Below are positions 35,591 to 44,376 of a stretch of 64,000 nt of DNA, in pieces. The notes beneath the pieces are model-generated. The model saw only the letters and a program-made list of their open reading frames with translations. It had not been told where the DNA came from and did no database searches. The position numbers and the translations under genes were made by a program. Source of the DNA: Microbacterium amylolyticum (lineage in GTDB: Bacteria > Actinomycetota > Actinomycetes > Actinomycetales > Microbacteriaceae); assembly GCF_011046975.1 (NCBI RefSeq), contig NZ_CP049253.1, positions 496,001 through 560,000 on the forward strand, read 5' to 3'. How positions within the stretch are numbered: the stretch's first letter is position 1; each line of letters starts with the position of its first letter.

Positions 35591-38500
35591 CTAGAGGTCG
35601 TAGAAGGTGTCCTCGTAAACGCGGCGGGCCTTTCTCGCCGTCCGGAGCCATTCTTCTTCCACCTCGGCCGCAGATCCCGGTGGGTACTCCAGGATTCGGG
35701 CGATGCCGTCGAGCTGCGTGTTGTCTGTCGGAAGGACGTCGCTCGTTCGGCCGGTCAGAAGCGTGTTCGCCGACCGTAGCCGCGTCGCAAGGCGCCACGA
35801 GGCACCGAGAGTGCGCGCCTGCTCTGCCGTGAGGAGATCCGCCTCGTAGACGGCCTCGAGCGCCTTCAGCGTTCGCGGCGTGCGCAACTCATCGTTTGCG
35901 CCCGCGTGAACATGTTGAATGAGCTGAACGAGCCACTCAACGTCGCTCAGGCCACCCGGTCCGAGCTTCAGGTGCCGCGCGGGATCTACTCCCCCGGGCA
36001 TGCGCTCGGATTCAACACGCGCTTTGATGCGCTTGATCTCCCGAACATCCGACGTCTTTGCATCGGCGGGATAGCGCACCTCGTCGGCCAGGGTCATGAA
36101 GTCATCCAGAAGAGAAGAGGCTCCAGCGACCGGGCGTGCCCGCAACAGAGCCTGAGCCTCCCAGGAGACCGACCACCGCGAATAGTAGGCCCGATATGCG
36201 TCCAGCGAGCGCACGATCGGCCCCTTCCGCCCTTCGGGACGCAACTCGGCATCAAGCTCGATGGGGACCCGGCCGTCTTCCACTGCCTCACGAAGTCGCG
36301 CAACAATCGCGCGGGCATACGCCTCGGCACGCTCGCGTTCGACATCGCCGGCGCGGAAGACGTACAGCACATCGGTGTCCGAACCGAATCCCACTTCTGC
36401 ACCGCCGTAGCGCCCCATGCCAATGATCGCGAACTCCAGTGAACGGTCCTCGGCGGGGATCACCTCCCGCTGCACGGCGTGAAGCGCGGCCTGAAGAGTG
36501 ACATCGGTGATCGTCGTGATCGCCGTTGTCACGTCGCGAATGGACAACACGCCAACGATCGATCCCATCGCGGTGCGCAGGAGCTCGCGACGCCGGATCC
36601 CCCTCACCGCGGTCATCGCGTCCTTGAGCGTCGGCCGGCGCTTCTGAATTGCTCGCGCCTCCTGGTCGAGCACCTCATACGTTCGGGGGCGCAACTGCTC
36701 ATCGCTGTCAAGCCACGCAACCGACTCGGGGATCCACTCCATGAGTTCACCGACGTAACGCGACCCGCTGAGCAGCGTTGTCAGCGACTGAGCGGCACCA
36801 GCGGAATCGCGAAGCATCCGCAAGAACCAGGGGCTGTTGCCGAGGCGCTCGCTGATCCGGCGATAGGCAACAAGGCCGTAGTCGGGATCGACGCCCTCGG
36901 CGAACCACCGGAGCATCACGGGCATCAGCGTGCGCTGCACGGTGGCCTTGCGGCTGACACCGCGTGTGAGCGCACCGATGTGACGAAGAGCGCTCTTCGC
37001 GTCGCGGAAGCCGATCGCCGCGAGGCGTGCGTGTGCCTCTTCGCCCGTGAGGTGCCCGGCGTCGTCGGACATCGTCGCCACGGCCGTGAGTAGTGGTCGG
37101 TAGAACAGCCGCACGTGGATGTCCCGCACTTCAGCCTTGACGCGACGCCATGTTTTGACGACGTCGTCCGCTGTCCCTCCCGCTGCCCGAGGATCCGGGT
37201 CAAACATTCCCGTGGCGCGAGCGAGGATTCGGAGTTGCTCGTCGTCATCGGGCATGAGGTGCGTTCTGCGCAACTGCTGCAACTGCAACCGGTGCTCGAG
37301 CAGGCGAAGAATGCGGTAGTCGGTGGCGAAGGACGCCGCATCGGCACGGCCGATGTACCCGCGGTCCATGAGCAGATCGAGCGCGTCGAGGGTTCCGCGC
37401 GTGCGCACAGAATCGTCCGTCTGCCCGTGTACAAGCTGAAGGAGCTGCACCGTGAACTCAACGTCTCGAAGCCCACCGGCACCGAGCTTAAGCTGACGCT
37501 CGGCCTCGCTATCCGCGATGTGATCACTCACGCGTTCGCGCATCGCTTGAACGCTCGGGACGAATCCTTCGCGCGAAGCGCTCTGCCACACCATCGGCCG
37601 CGTCGCATCCACATACGCCTGCGCGAGATCGTGATCGCCCGCCAGGGCGCGCGCTTTCAGGAGCGCCTGAAACTCCCACGAGTGAGCCCAGCGCTGGTAG
37701 TACGCGATGTGCGACTCGAGCGTCCGAACGAGCGCTCCCTGCCTTCCCTCCGGACGTAGGTTCGCGTCGACTTCCCACAGAGGAGGTTCCGTTTCGAAGC
37801 TGCTGATGCCGCGCATCGTCTGCTTCGCCAGATCCGTCGAAATGTCGATGATCTGCTGCTCTGAAAGCTCGGCGCCCTCTGCGCTGCCGCCAACAAAAAT
37901 CACGTCAACGTCAGAAACGTAGTTGAGCTCCTGTGCCCCGGCCTTTCCCATTCCGACGATGCCGAGCTTCACGGCACGCACGTCCTCAACGGGATAGCGC
38001 GTCGATCCCAATGTTTCCGTGGAAATGGCAGTTCGCGCGACGGCCAGCGAAGCATCAAGAGCGGCGCCCGACGCGTCGGAAAGAGCAGAGGCAACCGCCC
38101 GCATGGCCTCAACAGGATCGGGCGCGGACAGGTCATATGCCGCAATACGCATCAGCACACGCCGGTAAGACACGCGGAGAGCGTTCCACGCATCCTCACC
38201 GGCGCTCGCCGCGAATCCCTCTCGTTCGCCAACCGACTCGCGGAGCTCGCGACGCATGTCCTCCGCATTCGGCAGATGTGCGCCAGCTGTCAACAAATCC
38301 CGTGCATGCGCGGGATGGCGGAGCAGGAACTGTCCGAACCCTTGCGAGGCGCCGAGCACGCGCCACGCCGTGACAGATCCATCATCGTCCGTCAGCACAT
38401 CACGAATCGGAGACGCATCCCGCCTGGCTACCGAGACGAGGGCGTTGACCGCCCCGTCGGGGTCGGCCGCAACGCGCGCGTCTTCCATGAGGCGCTCCCG

Positions 38501-38614
38501 CGCCACGCCCGAGAGCTCCGCGAGCTCGTCAATGGCGTTCGCGGATGCGCTCAGCTCCGCGAAGCCCGCCTTGGCGAGCGTGGAGCGGATGGATCGACGT
38601 TCTGGCAGAGTCAC
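35591..38614 (-). CDS. glnE: Bifunctional glutamine synthetase adenylyltransferase/adenylyl-removing enzyme
   Basis: A 1007-residue enzyme that adenylylates (inactivates) and deadenylylates glutamine synthetase on its regulatory tyrosine. Two nucleotidyltransferase domains are visible: the first with ELNYVSDVDVIFV near residue 230 and the second with GFGSDTDVLYVF near residue 740, each followed by a long helical domain (GGLRDVEFTVQLLQL and GGLSDVEWLVQLIQH). Its substrate, GlnA with the intact tyrosine site, is encoded 0.6 kb away. The start lies 4 nt after the glnA2 stop, forming a glnA2-glnE operon. Confidence 0.96.
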   Translation of the reverse strand: MTLPERRSIRSTLAKAGFAELSASANAIDELAELSGVARERLMEDARVAADPDGAVNALVSVARRDASPIRDVLTDDDGSVTAWRVLGASQGFGQFLLRHPAHARDLLTAGAHLPNAEDMRRELRESVGEREGFAASAGEDAWNALRVSYRRVLMRIAAYDLSAPDPVEAMRAVASALSDASGAALDASLAVARTAISTETLGSTRYPVEDVRAVKLGIVGMGKAGAQELNYVSDVDVIFVGGSAEGAELSEQQIIDISTDLAKQTMRGISSFETEPPLWEVDANLRPEGRQGALVRTLESHIAYYQRWAHSWEFQALLKARALAGDHDLAQAYVDATRPMVWQSASREGFVPSVQAMRERVSDHIADSEAERQLKLGAGGLRDVEFTVQLLQLVHGQTDDSVRTRGTLDALDLLMDRGYIGRADAASFATDYRILRLLEHRLQLQQLRRTHLMPDDDEQLRILARATGMFDPDPRAAGGTADDVVKTWRRVKAEVRDIHVRLFYRPLLTAVATMSDDAGHLTGEEAHARLAAIGFRDAKSALRHIGALTRGVSRKATVQRTLMPVMLRWFAEGVDPDYGLVAYRRISERLGNSPWFLRMLRDSAGAAQSLTTLLSGSRYVGELMEWIPESVAWLDSDEQLRPRTYEVLDQEARAIQKRRPTLKDAMTAVRGIRRRELLRTAMGSIVGVLSIRDVTTAITTITDVTLQAALHAVQREVIPAEDRSLEFAIIGMGRYGGAEVGFGSDTDVLYVFRAGDVERERAEAYARAIVARLREAVEDGRVPIELDAELRPEGRKGPIVRSLDAYRAYYSRWSVSWEAQALLRARPVAGASSLLDDFMTLADEVRYPADAKTSDVREIKRIKARVESERMPGGVDPARHLKLGPGGLSDVEWLVQLIQHVHAGANDELRTPRTLKALEAVYEADLLTAEQARTLGASWRLATRLRSANTLLTGRTSDVLPTDNTQLDGIARILEYPPGSAAEVEEEWLRTARKARRVYEDTFYDL

Positions 38615-38618
38615 CGGC

Positions 38619-39953
38619 TCAAATGATGTCGAGCGTCGTCTTGAGCTCGTACGACGTCACCTGCGCACGGTACTGCTCGAACTCACGACGCTTGTTGGCG
38701 AGAACATAGCTGAAGACCTGCTCGCCCAGCGTTTCGGCGACCAGTTCGGATTCCTCCATGCGCCCGATGGCCTGGTCAAGGCTGGACGGCAACGGGCGGT
38801 ATCCGAGTGCCCGCCGCTCTGACTCGCTCAGCAGCCAGATGTTGTCCTCTGCCTCCGGCGGCAGCTCATATTCGTTCTCGATGCCCTTGAGGCCGGCGGA
38901 GAGCATCAGCGCATACGCCAGATACGGGTTGGCTGCGGAGTCGACGCCACGGTGCTCGATCCGCGCGGACTGGCCCTTGCCGGGCTTGTACATGGGAACG
39001 CGCACGAGAGCCGAACGGTTGTTGTGCCCCCAGGCAACGTAGCTGGGAGCTTCGTCGCCACCCCAGACGCGCTTGTAGGAGTTCACGAACTGGTTCAGCA
39101 CGAGAGAAATCTCGTCGCTGTGCTTGAGCAGACCGGCGATGAAATGACGCCCCGTCTGCGACAGCTGATGCGTTGCCGATTCTTCGTACATCGCGTTGGT
39201 GTCGCCCTCAAAAAGCGACATGTGCGTGTGCATTCCGCTTCCCGGAGCTCCGGCGAGCGGCTTTGGCATGAACGTGGCGTAGACGCCCTGTTCGATGGCA
39301 ACTTCCTTCACCACCGTACGGAAGGTCATGATGTTGTCCGCCATGGTCAGACCATCCGCGTATCGCAAGTCAATTTCGTTCTGTCCCGGGCCGCCCTCGT
39401 GGTGGCTGTACTCGACAGAGATGCCCAGGTCTTCCAGCATGCGCACGGCGCGGCGGCGGAAATCGTGGGCCGTTCCCCCGGGAACGTTGTCGAAATATCC
39501 GGCCTGATCGACCGGAACTGGAGGCTCACCCGGCGCACCCTTCTTGAAGAGATAGAACTCCATCTCAGGGTGTGTGTAGAAGGTGAAACCCGCATCGGCA
39601 GCGCGCGAGAGCGTGCGCTTGAGGACATTTCGCGGGTCTGACACGGCCGGCAAACCATCGGGCGTCGTGAGGTCGCAGAACATACGAGCCGTCGGATCGA
39701 CGTCGCCTCGCCATGGGAGGAGCTGGAACGTTGTGGGGTCGGGGTGTGCCAGCAGATCGCTCTCGTGCACGCGCGTGAGGCCCTCGATCGCCGAGCCGTC
39801 GAATCCGATTCCCTCGGAGAACGCGCCCTCCACCTCGGCGGGAGCGATCGCAACCGATTTCAACGTGCCGATAACATCCGTGAACCATAGGCGGACGAAC
39901 TTCACGCCGCGTTCCTCGATCGTCCGGAGCACGAAATCCTGCTGCTTGTCCAT
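38619..39953 (-). CDS. glnA2: Glutamine synthetase, type I paralogue GlnA2
   Basis: A second GSI-family protein (444 residues). It has the catalytic motifs FTDVIGTLKSV, GFDGSAIEG, GSGMHTHMSLF and RIEHRGVDSAANPYLAY, but the region of the adenylylation tyrosine reads ENEYELPPEAEDNIW, diverged from the GlnE target sequence, and the insertion typical of GSI-beta is shorter. Homologues in mycobacteria and streptomycetes are glutamine synthetases or gamma-glutamylpolyamine synthetases, so the substrate is not certain. It heads the operon with glnE, and TAGGGT lies 6 nt upstream of the ATG. Confidence 0.9.
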   Translation of the reverse strand: MDKQQDFVLRTIEERGVKFVRLWFTDVIGTLKSVAIAPAEVEGAFSEGIGFDGSAIEGLTRVHESDLLAHPDPTTFQLLPWRGDVDPTARMFCDLTTPDGLPAVSDPRNVLKRTLSRAADAGFTFYTHPEMEFYLFKKGAPGEPPVPVDQAGYFDNVPGGTAHDFRRRAVRMLEDLGISVEYSHHEGGPGQNEIDLRYADGLTMADNIMTFRTVVKEVAIEQGVYATFMPKPLAGAPGSGMHTHMSLFEGDTNAMYEESATHQLSQTGRHFIAGLLKHSDEISLVLNQFVNSYKRVWGGDEAPSYVAWGHNNRSALVRVPMYKPGKGQSARIEHRGVDSAANPYLAYALMLSAGLKGIENEYELPPEAEDNIWLLSESERRALGYRPLPSSLDQAIGRMEESELVAETLGEQVFSYVLANKRREFEQYRAQVTSYELKTTLDII

Positions 39954-39959
39954 ACGATC

Positions 39960-39965
39960 ACCCTA
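39960..39965 (-). promoter_or_regulatory. -10 box for leaderless glnA2-glnE
   Basis: TAGGGT on the minus strand, 6 nt before the ATG. No GlnR-type box is visible here, unlike glnA. Confidence 0.5.
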
Positions 39966-39993
39966 GGGCATCACGGGGACGGGATCGTGGCGT

Positions 39994-40188
39994 TTAGGAC
40001 CCTCCCTCACGCCATTCTTTTTCAGCTTCTTCGTCCTCCCGCCACGCGTCGGCGCGCTCGCGGAGGATGTCGGGAGCACGCGCGGCCTCATCCCGCGTGG
40101 AAAATGGGCCTGCAAGCTCAAGAGAGCCGGACTGTTTGCCCTCTTCGACCTCACCGGTTCGCATGTTGTACCAGAACTCCGTCGCCAT
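39994..40188 (-). CDS. Small SPOR-annotated actinobacterial protein
   Basis: A 64-residue acidic protein: EFWYNMRTGEVEEGKQS, then AGPFSTRDEAARAPDILRERADAWREDEEAEKEW. Similar small actinobacterial proteins are usually annotated as SPOR-domain proteins (SPOR domains bind denuded peptidoglycan glycans), because the GPFSTRDEA stretch resembles the repeat of that domain, but the full domain is longer. Function unknown. Its ATG lies 9 nt after the lnt stop; TAACGT, 6 nt upstream, could also give an independent leaderless transcript. Confidence 0.75.
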   Translation of the reverse strand: MATEFWYNMRTGEVEEGKQSGSLELAGPFSTRDEAARAPDILRERADAWREDEEAEKEWREGGS

Positions 40189-40194
40189 CCTTCT

Positions 40195-40200
40195 ACGTTA
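40195..40200 (-). promoter_or_regulatory. -10 box for the small SPOR-like gene
   Basis: TAACGT on the minus strand overlaps the lnt stop codon and lies 6 nt before the ATG; AGAAGG between them could also be a ribosome site. Confidence 0.35.
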
Positions 40201-41799
40201 GGTCGACGTATGGTGCGACACGCCAGAGGAGGCTTTCGGCGCCATTCTCCGGCCGCGGATACCGCACGCGATCAGGCCGGCGAGCGGCAGGAGAATCAGC
40301 GCCACACGAATCCCCTGGCCGGCAACGACCGCGGGCGTGAGCCCCTCCCTGAGCTCAACGTCGGCGATGATCAGGCCTGGTTCGTTCTCGGGGATTTCCG
40401 CAGTTGTCGTGCCGTCGGACGAGATCACCTGGCTGGTTCCCACTGTGGAGATGTTCACGACGCTGCGACCCGTTTCGATCGCGCGCATGCGGGCGAAGGC
40501 GAGCTGCTGCTGGTTCTCATCCGTACCGCGGAAGTCGGCGTTGTTCGTCTGGAACATATACACCTGTGCACCGCCATGCGCACCCTCCCAGACAAGATCG
40601 TCGAAGAGGACATCGAAGCAAATCGCGAGGCCGATAGGAACGGGCCCGGATGCCGTGGGAACGGTAATCACGGGTTCGTCGCGTCCCGGCTCGTATTCGC
40701 GCTGAATCATTTCGATCAGAGACGGAACGACACGAGCGTAGAGCTCGCGTTGCGGAACATACTCACCGAACGGCACCGGGTACCGTTTTGCGTGCTGCTC
40801 CCCCGGGCCGTCCTGCGTCCACAGCATCGACGTATTGAAGATCAACTCGCCATTCGCCATCGCCGCGTTCAACAGAATCGGTGCGCCGAGCTGCCGCACG
40901 GCACCATCGAGTTCGCGCATTGCATCACGGTTGCGCAGCGGATCGGCGTCCACTCCACCCTCCGGCCAGAGAACCACGTCGACGCTGTCGTCTGCGATGG
41001 GCGCCGATGCGCGCAGTTGGGCGTTCAGAACATCCAGGTACTCGCGCTGATCAAGGTACGCAGCAGGCCCGTCACCCTGCACCGCTCCCACGCGAATCGA
41101 GCCTGCATCCGCGGTAGGGAACTGCGGAACGACCGCGAGCAGCACGAGGAGTCCGGCGGGCCAGCAGGGCGCGAGCCAACTTCGGCGCGCCGTTGGCTGG
41201 CGCGCCGTGACGCGAACTGCCTCGATGGTGCTTGTCACGACGAGCACCATCACAAAAGTGAGACCCGCGACGCCTGTCCACGACGCAACCGGAGCGAGCG
41301 GGCCCTCTGCCTGGCTCATCCCCAGGCGTCCCCACGGAAAGCCTCCGTAGGGCCACGACCCCATGATCAGCTCACGCGTGGTCCAGACGCCAGCGGAAAG
41401 GAGCGCCGTCACGACAATCCGAGCTGGCCCGTCGGCGATTGCTCGTGGCACCCACCGGTACACCAGCATGATGAGAATTGCGCCAAGGCCCGTAAACACC
41501 GTCTCAACGGAGGCGAGTGCCACCCACGGAATCCATCGCAGCGGATGGTCGCCGAGAAAGCTCGCGGCCCAATCGACGTGAGGGAAGTAGAAGCAGGTGC
41601 CGAAGGCAACGCCCGTGAAGAACGCACCGACCGAGCTCCGGCCGATCAGGGAAACGAGCCCCAATGCGACCGCAACAAAAGCGAGCGGCCATATTCCCAG
41701 CGAGGGGAACGAGGCGTCGAGGGCGAGGCCGCCGGCAGCTGCAGCCACGAGGGCCGCCCAGAGCGGGAGAACGGGCCGAACGGAGGAATTCTGGTGCAC
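40198..41799 (-). CDS. lnt: Apolipoprotein N-acyltransferase
   Basis: A 533-residue membrane enzyme that adds the third acyl chain to lipoproteins. Six or so N-terminal transmembrane helices (about 10-215) precede the nitrilase-like domain. The catalytic triad is visible: Glu280 in WPEGG, Lys in AKRYPVPFGEYVP, and Cys in AICFDVLF. One more helix closes the protein. Lipoprotein substrates are encoded at 43345 and 54058. GTG 41799 has TAGGCT 7 nt upstream, a leaderless arrangement, and rimM ends 23 nt upstream. Confidence 0.93.
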   Translation of the reverse strand: MHQNSSVRPVLPLWAALVAAAAGGLALDASFPSLGIWPLAFVAVALGLVSLIGRSSVGAFFTGVAFGTCFYFPHVDWAASFLGDHPLRWIPWVALASVETVFTGLGAILIMLVYRWVPRAIADGPARIVVTALLSAGVWTTRELIMGSWPYGGFPWGRLGMSQAEGPLAPVASWTGVAGLTFVMVLVVTSTIEAVRVTARQPTARRSWLAPCWPAGLLVLLAVVPQFPTADAGSIRVGAVQGDGPAAYLDQREYLDVLNAQLRASAPIADDSVDVVLWPEGGVDADPLRNRDAMRELDGAVRQLGAPILLNAAMANGELIFNTSMLWTQDGPGEQHAKRYPVPFGEYVPQRELYARVVPSLIEMIQREYEPGRDEPVITVPTASGPVPIGLAICFDVLFDDLVWEGAHGGAQVYMFQTNNADFRGTDENQQQLAFARMRAIETGRSVVNISTVGTSQVISSDGTTTAEIPENEPGLIIADVELREGLTPAVVAGQGIRVALILLPLAGLIACGIRGRRMAPKASSGVSHHTST

Positions 41800-41806
41800 C
41801 CGAACG

Positions 41807-41812
41807 AGCCTA
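41807..41812 (-). promoter_or_regulatory. -10 box for leaderless lnt
   Basis: TAGGCT on the minus strand, 7 nt before the GTG, in the 23-nt gap behind rimM. It implies lnt need not depend on the ribosomal operon for expression. Confidence 0.5.
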
Positions 41813-41822
41813 TTCGACAGAC

Positions 41823-42395
41823 CTAAGCCTGCTCGGCCCCGTGATCTTCTTCGAGATCTTCTAGCAGCCCTGGCGGCGGGGTCAGAATGACACGTCCGGC
41901 TGCGAGGTCTACCTCGGGGACGATCGCCTGGACAAACGGCACCATGAGCTCGCGATTATCGTCACCGATGATGAGCAGATCCTGCGCTGGCAGGTGCTCG
42001 ACGCGGATGATGCGCCCAACGCTCGTACCATCGCGAACGGCGTCAAGTCCGATCAGTTGATGGTCGTACCAGGCTTCTGGCTCGTCGGACGGCTGGTCTT
42101 CCTGGTGGTCGACCCAGAGGATCGCGCGCACGAGGCTCTCGGCCTCCGTGCGGTCTTCGACTCCCGAGAAGAAGATGATGGGGCTCTGATTCATCCAGCG
42201 GAACTCGCTGACGACGACGGTCTTGCGGTGCCACTTCGAGTGTTCAGGAACCTGAAGGGTGAACGTCGCGCCCGGCGTGAACCGGCCGTCGGGATCATCC
42301 GTGTAAAGCTCGAGCTTCAACGCGCCCTTCAGTCCGTGCGCTTTGAGCACACGGGCGACGCGGAGCTGGTTCTTGGGGACCTTGGCGGTGGTCAT
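41823..42395 (-). CDS. rimM: 16S rRNA processing protein RimM
   Basis: A 190-residue ribosome maturation factor that binds S19 during 30S head assembly. The N-terminal RimM domain begins QLRVARVLKAHGLKGALKLELYTDD in outline, and the PRC-barrel domain (about 100-180) has EAWYDHQLIGLDAV and VPFVQAIVPEVDLAAGRV. The start overlaps the khpA stop by one base (TGATG), so translation is coupled. The usual downstream genes trmD and rplS are not here; lnt follows instead. Confidence 0.93.
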   Translation of the reverse strand: MTTAKVPKNQLRVARVLKAHGLKGALKLELYTDDPDGRFTPGATFTLQVPEHSKWHRKTVVVSEFRWMNQSPIIFFSGVEDRTEAESLVRAILWVDHQEDQPSDEPEAWYDHQLIGLDAVRDGTSVGRIIRVEHLPAQDLLIIGDDNRELMVPFVQAIVPEVDLAAGRVILTPPPGLLEDLEEDHGAEQA

Positions 42396-42625
42396 CAGTC
42401 GTCGGCGACGTCAACGCGCACGCGACGGTCGGACGCGAGGGCAGAAACGACGGTTCGCAGCGCTTTGGCTGTGCGGCCGCCGCGCCCGATCACGCGTCCC
42501 CTGTCGGCCTCGGAGACGTGGACTTCTAGCACGTCACCTCGAGGCGATGAGGTCTCGTCGATACGGACGGCGTCGGGTTCGTCGACGATGCCCTTGACGA
42601 TGTGTTCGAGCGCAGCAGCCAGCAC
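42395..42625 (-). CDS. khpA: KH-domain RNA-binding protein KhpA
   Basis: A 76-residue single KH domain protein with the signature VIGRGGRTAKALRTVV (the GxxG loop is GRGG). KhpA, with its partner KhpB, is a small RNA-binding factor affecting cell size in Gram-positive bacteria. It sits in its canonical place between rpsP (8 nt upstream) and rimM (one-base overlap). Confidence 0.92.
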   Translation of the reverse strand: MLAAALEHIVKGIVDEPDAVRIDETSSPRGDVLEVHVSEADRGRVIGRGGRTAKALRTVVSALASDRRVRVDVADD

Positions 42626-42633
42626 GATGCGAA

Positions 42634-43053
42634 TTACTCCGCGGACTCGGTGGCGTCAGCCGCGGGAGCCTCGGCAGCAGCCGTTGCGGGCTCCTCTGCC
42701 TTCTTCGCCTGGGGCTTAACAACCGACTTCTTGGAGGAGTCGGCCGAGTAGGCCTCCTTCTCACCAGCAACCTTGAGCGTGCTCTTGGCGTCCTTGTCGC
42801 CCTTGAACTTGCCCCAGTCACCCGTGATCTTGAGGATGGCAGCAACCTGCTCTGTCGGCTGTGCGCCAACGGAGAGCCAGTACTGCGCACGCTCGGAGTC
42901 GACCTCGATGAACGAGGGGTTCTCGATGGGGTGGTACTTACCGATCTCCTCGATCACACGACCATCGCGCTTGGTGCGCGAGTCGGCGACGACGATGCGG
43001 TAGTACGGCGCACGGATCTTGCCGAGTCGCTTCAGACGGATCTTGACAGCCAC
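42634..43053 (-). CDS. rpsP: 30S ribosomal protein S16, with C-terminal extension
   Basis: Small-subunit protein of 139 residues. The S16 core (about residues 1-85: [20 protein letters not shown], then [15 protein letters not shown] and [17 protein letters not shown]) is complete. The last 50 residues are a lysine then alanine/glutamate-rich tail, longer than the roughly 80-90 residues of most bacteria and typical of actinobacteria. GTG 43053 is chosen because AGGAG lies upstream and the protein starts [13 protein letters not shown]. It heads the rpsP-khpA-rimM operon. Confidence 0.96.
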   Translation of the reverse strand: MAVKIRLKRLGKIRAPYYRIVVADSRTKRDGRVIEEIGKYHPIENPSFIEVDSERAQYWLSVGAQPTEQVAAILKITGDWGKFKGDKDAKSTLKVAGEKEAYSADSSKKSVVKPQAKKAEEPATAAAEAPAADATESAE

Positions 43054-43279
43054 GATTCTCCTGTGGTTTGAAAGTGGTGAACAAACTGATCGCCCTGCGC
43101 GTGGGGTCATGCACGCTGGCGGAAGCTCACAAAGGGTTGGTCGCTGCGCCAGATAGAGGGTCGAGCGCGCGTTCCAACTCTTCATTCTGCCAGATCGCCC
43201 GGCGGAGCGCGAACCATGCGGCTCCGCGTTTCCTGGTGATCTGCGAGAAACCCGCATTCAGTTTGCAAATCAGCGTGTA
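43054..43279. other. Intergenic region holding rpsP leader and promoter
   Basis: This 226-nt gap separates the divergent rpsP operon and the iron operon. On the minus strand CAGAAT at 43184-43189 could be the rpsP -10, giving a leader of about 120 nt. A 7-bp stem GCGGAGC/GCTCCGC (43202-43208 with 43221-43227) lies further upstream. No small ORF with a credible start stands out. Confidence 0.4.
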
Positions 43280-43298
43280 TTAGGTAAGCCTTGCCTCT
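43280..43298 (+). promoter_or_regulatory. DtxR/IdeR-type iron box
   Basis: TTAGGTAAGCCTTGCCTCT matches 16 of 19 positions of the consensus TWAGGTWAGSCTWACCTWA bound by iron-dependent DtxR/IdeR repressors; the left half is perfect. It lies 46 nt before the start of the siderophore operon. I infer derepression in iron starvation. Confidence 0.85.
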
Positions 43299-43344
43299 GC
43301 TCCACAGTTGGGGGAGCTCACCGTCACTTTGAGGAGAGGCGCAC

Positions 43345-44376
43345 GTGCGCACATCACGCTGGATCGCCGCATCTGCTGTCGCGGCCCTGTCAATCGGCGT
43401 CGCCGCCTGCGGAACAAATAGTGTTCCCGAGGAGAACGCTGGCGACGCAACGCCGGCTGCGGCAGGCACAACGGTTGTTGAACACGCCTACGGTTCCACA
43501 CCGATCAACGGTCAGCCTGAGCGGGTCGCCGCGATCGGCTGGGGCAATGCCGAGGTCGCCCTTGCGCTCGGAATCGTTCCGGTCGGAATGGCCGAACAGT
43601 CGTACGGCGACGAAGACGGGGACGGCGTCCTCGGCTGGTCAGCGAGCGCCATCACGGAACTCGGCGGAGAAACGCCGGTCCTGTTCGATCAGACCGACGG
43701 TGTCGATTACGAGGCAATCGCCGCCACGGCACCCGAGGTCATCCTCGCCGCCTCGTCGGGAATCACCCAGGAAGAGTACGACGAGCTCAGCCGTATCGCA
43801 CCGACGATCGCCTTCCCCGGACTGCCCTGGGGAACCACCTGGCGCGACACGATTCTCACCAACGCTGCCGGGCTCGGACGCAAGGCTGAAGGCGAGGCGC
43901 TCGTCGACAGCTTCGAGGAGTCCCTTGCCGCCGTGAGAGAGTCCCACCCGGAGTTCGCCGGGACAACCGCCGCATGGCTCTACTTCACGCCCAGCGATCT
44001 CGGCCAGGTCGGCGTTTACACGGCAAACGACTCGCGCGCCGCATACCTCGAAGACCTCGGCCTCGAACACGCCCCGAGCGTGCTGGATCTCTCGGAAGGA
44101 TCCACCTCCTTCTACGAAACGATCAGCGCCGAAAACGCCGACATGCTCGCGGACGCCGATGTGATTATCGGCTATGGCAATGACGAGCTCCTCACCGCTT
44201 TGCAGGCGGATCCCCTTCTCGGCGCCATCCCCGCAATCGAGCGTGGTTCGGTTGTTCTCATCGAAGACGGCAGCCCCCTTTCGGCTGCTGTTTCGCCCCC
44301 GTCTGCGCTCACGCTCGACGCGTTCCTGGACGAGTACGTCGGGTTGATCTCAGACGCCGTCCCATCGGGCGAGTGA
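43345..44376 (+). CDS. Ferric-siderophore ABC transporter, substrate-binding lipoprotein
   Basis: A 343-residue FhuD/FecB-type (class III) binding protein. The signal peptide ends with lipobox GVAAC, Cys22 being lipidated. The mature part starts with a threonine/alanine linker, then GSTPINGQPERVAAIGWGNAEVALALG, the family's N-lobe pattern, followed by VDYEAIAATAPEVILAASSG and a long connecting helix. It captures an iron-siderophore outside the cell; the ligand is not predictable. GAGGAGAGG precedes GTG 43345. It heads a five-gene operon under the iron box. Confidence 0.9.
   Translation: MRTSRWIAASAVAALSIGVAACGTNSVPEENAGDATPAAAGTTVVEHAYGSTPINGQPERVAAIGWGNAEVALALGIVPVGMAEQSYGDEDGDGVLGWSASAITELGGETPVLFDQTDGVDYEAIAATAPEVILAASSGITQEEYDELSRIAPTIAFPGLPWGTTWRDTILTNAAGLGRKAEGEALVDSFEESLAAVRESHPEFAGTTAAWLYFTPSDLGQVGVYTANDSRAAYLEDLGLEHAPSVLDLSEGSTSFYETISAENADMLADADVIIGYGNDELLTALQADPLLGAIPAIERGSVVLIEDGSPLSAAVSPPSALTLDAFLDEYVGLISDAVPSGE

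Noticed and set aside
43054..43279. A tRNA or riboswitch in the rpsP/iron-operon intergenic region
   Set aside because: Small stems exist but no cloverleaf, anticodon arm or recognised riboswitch core could be assembled.
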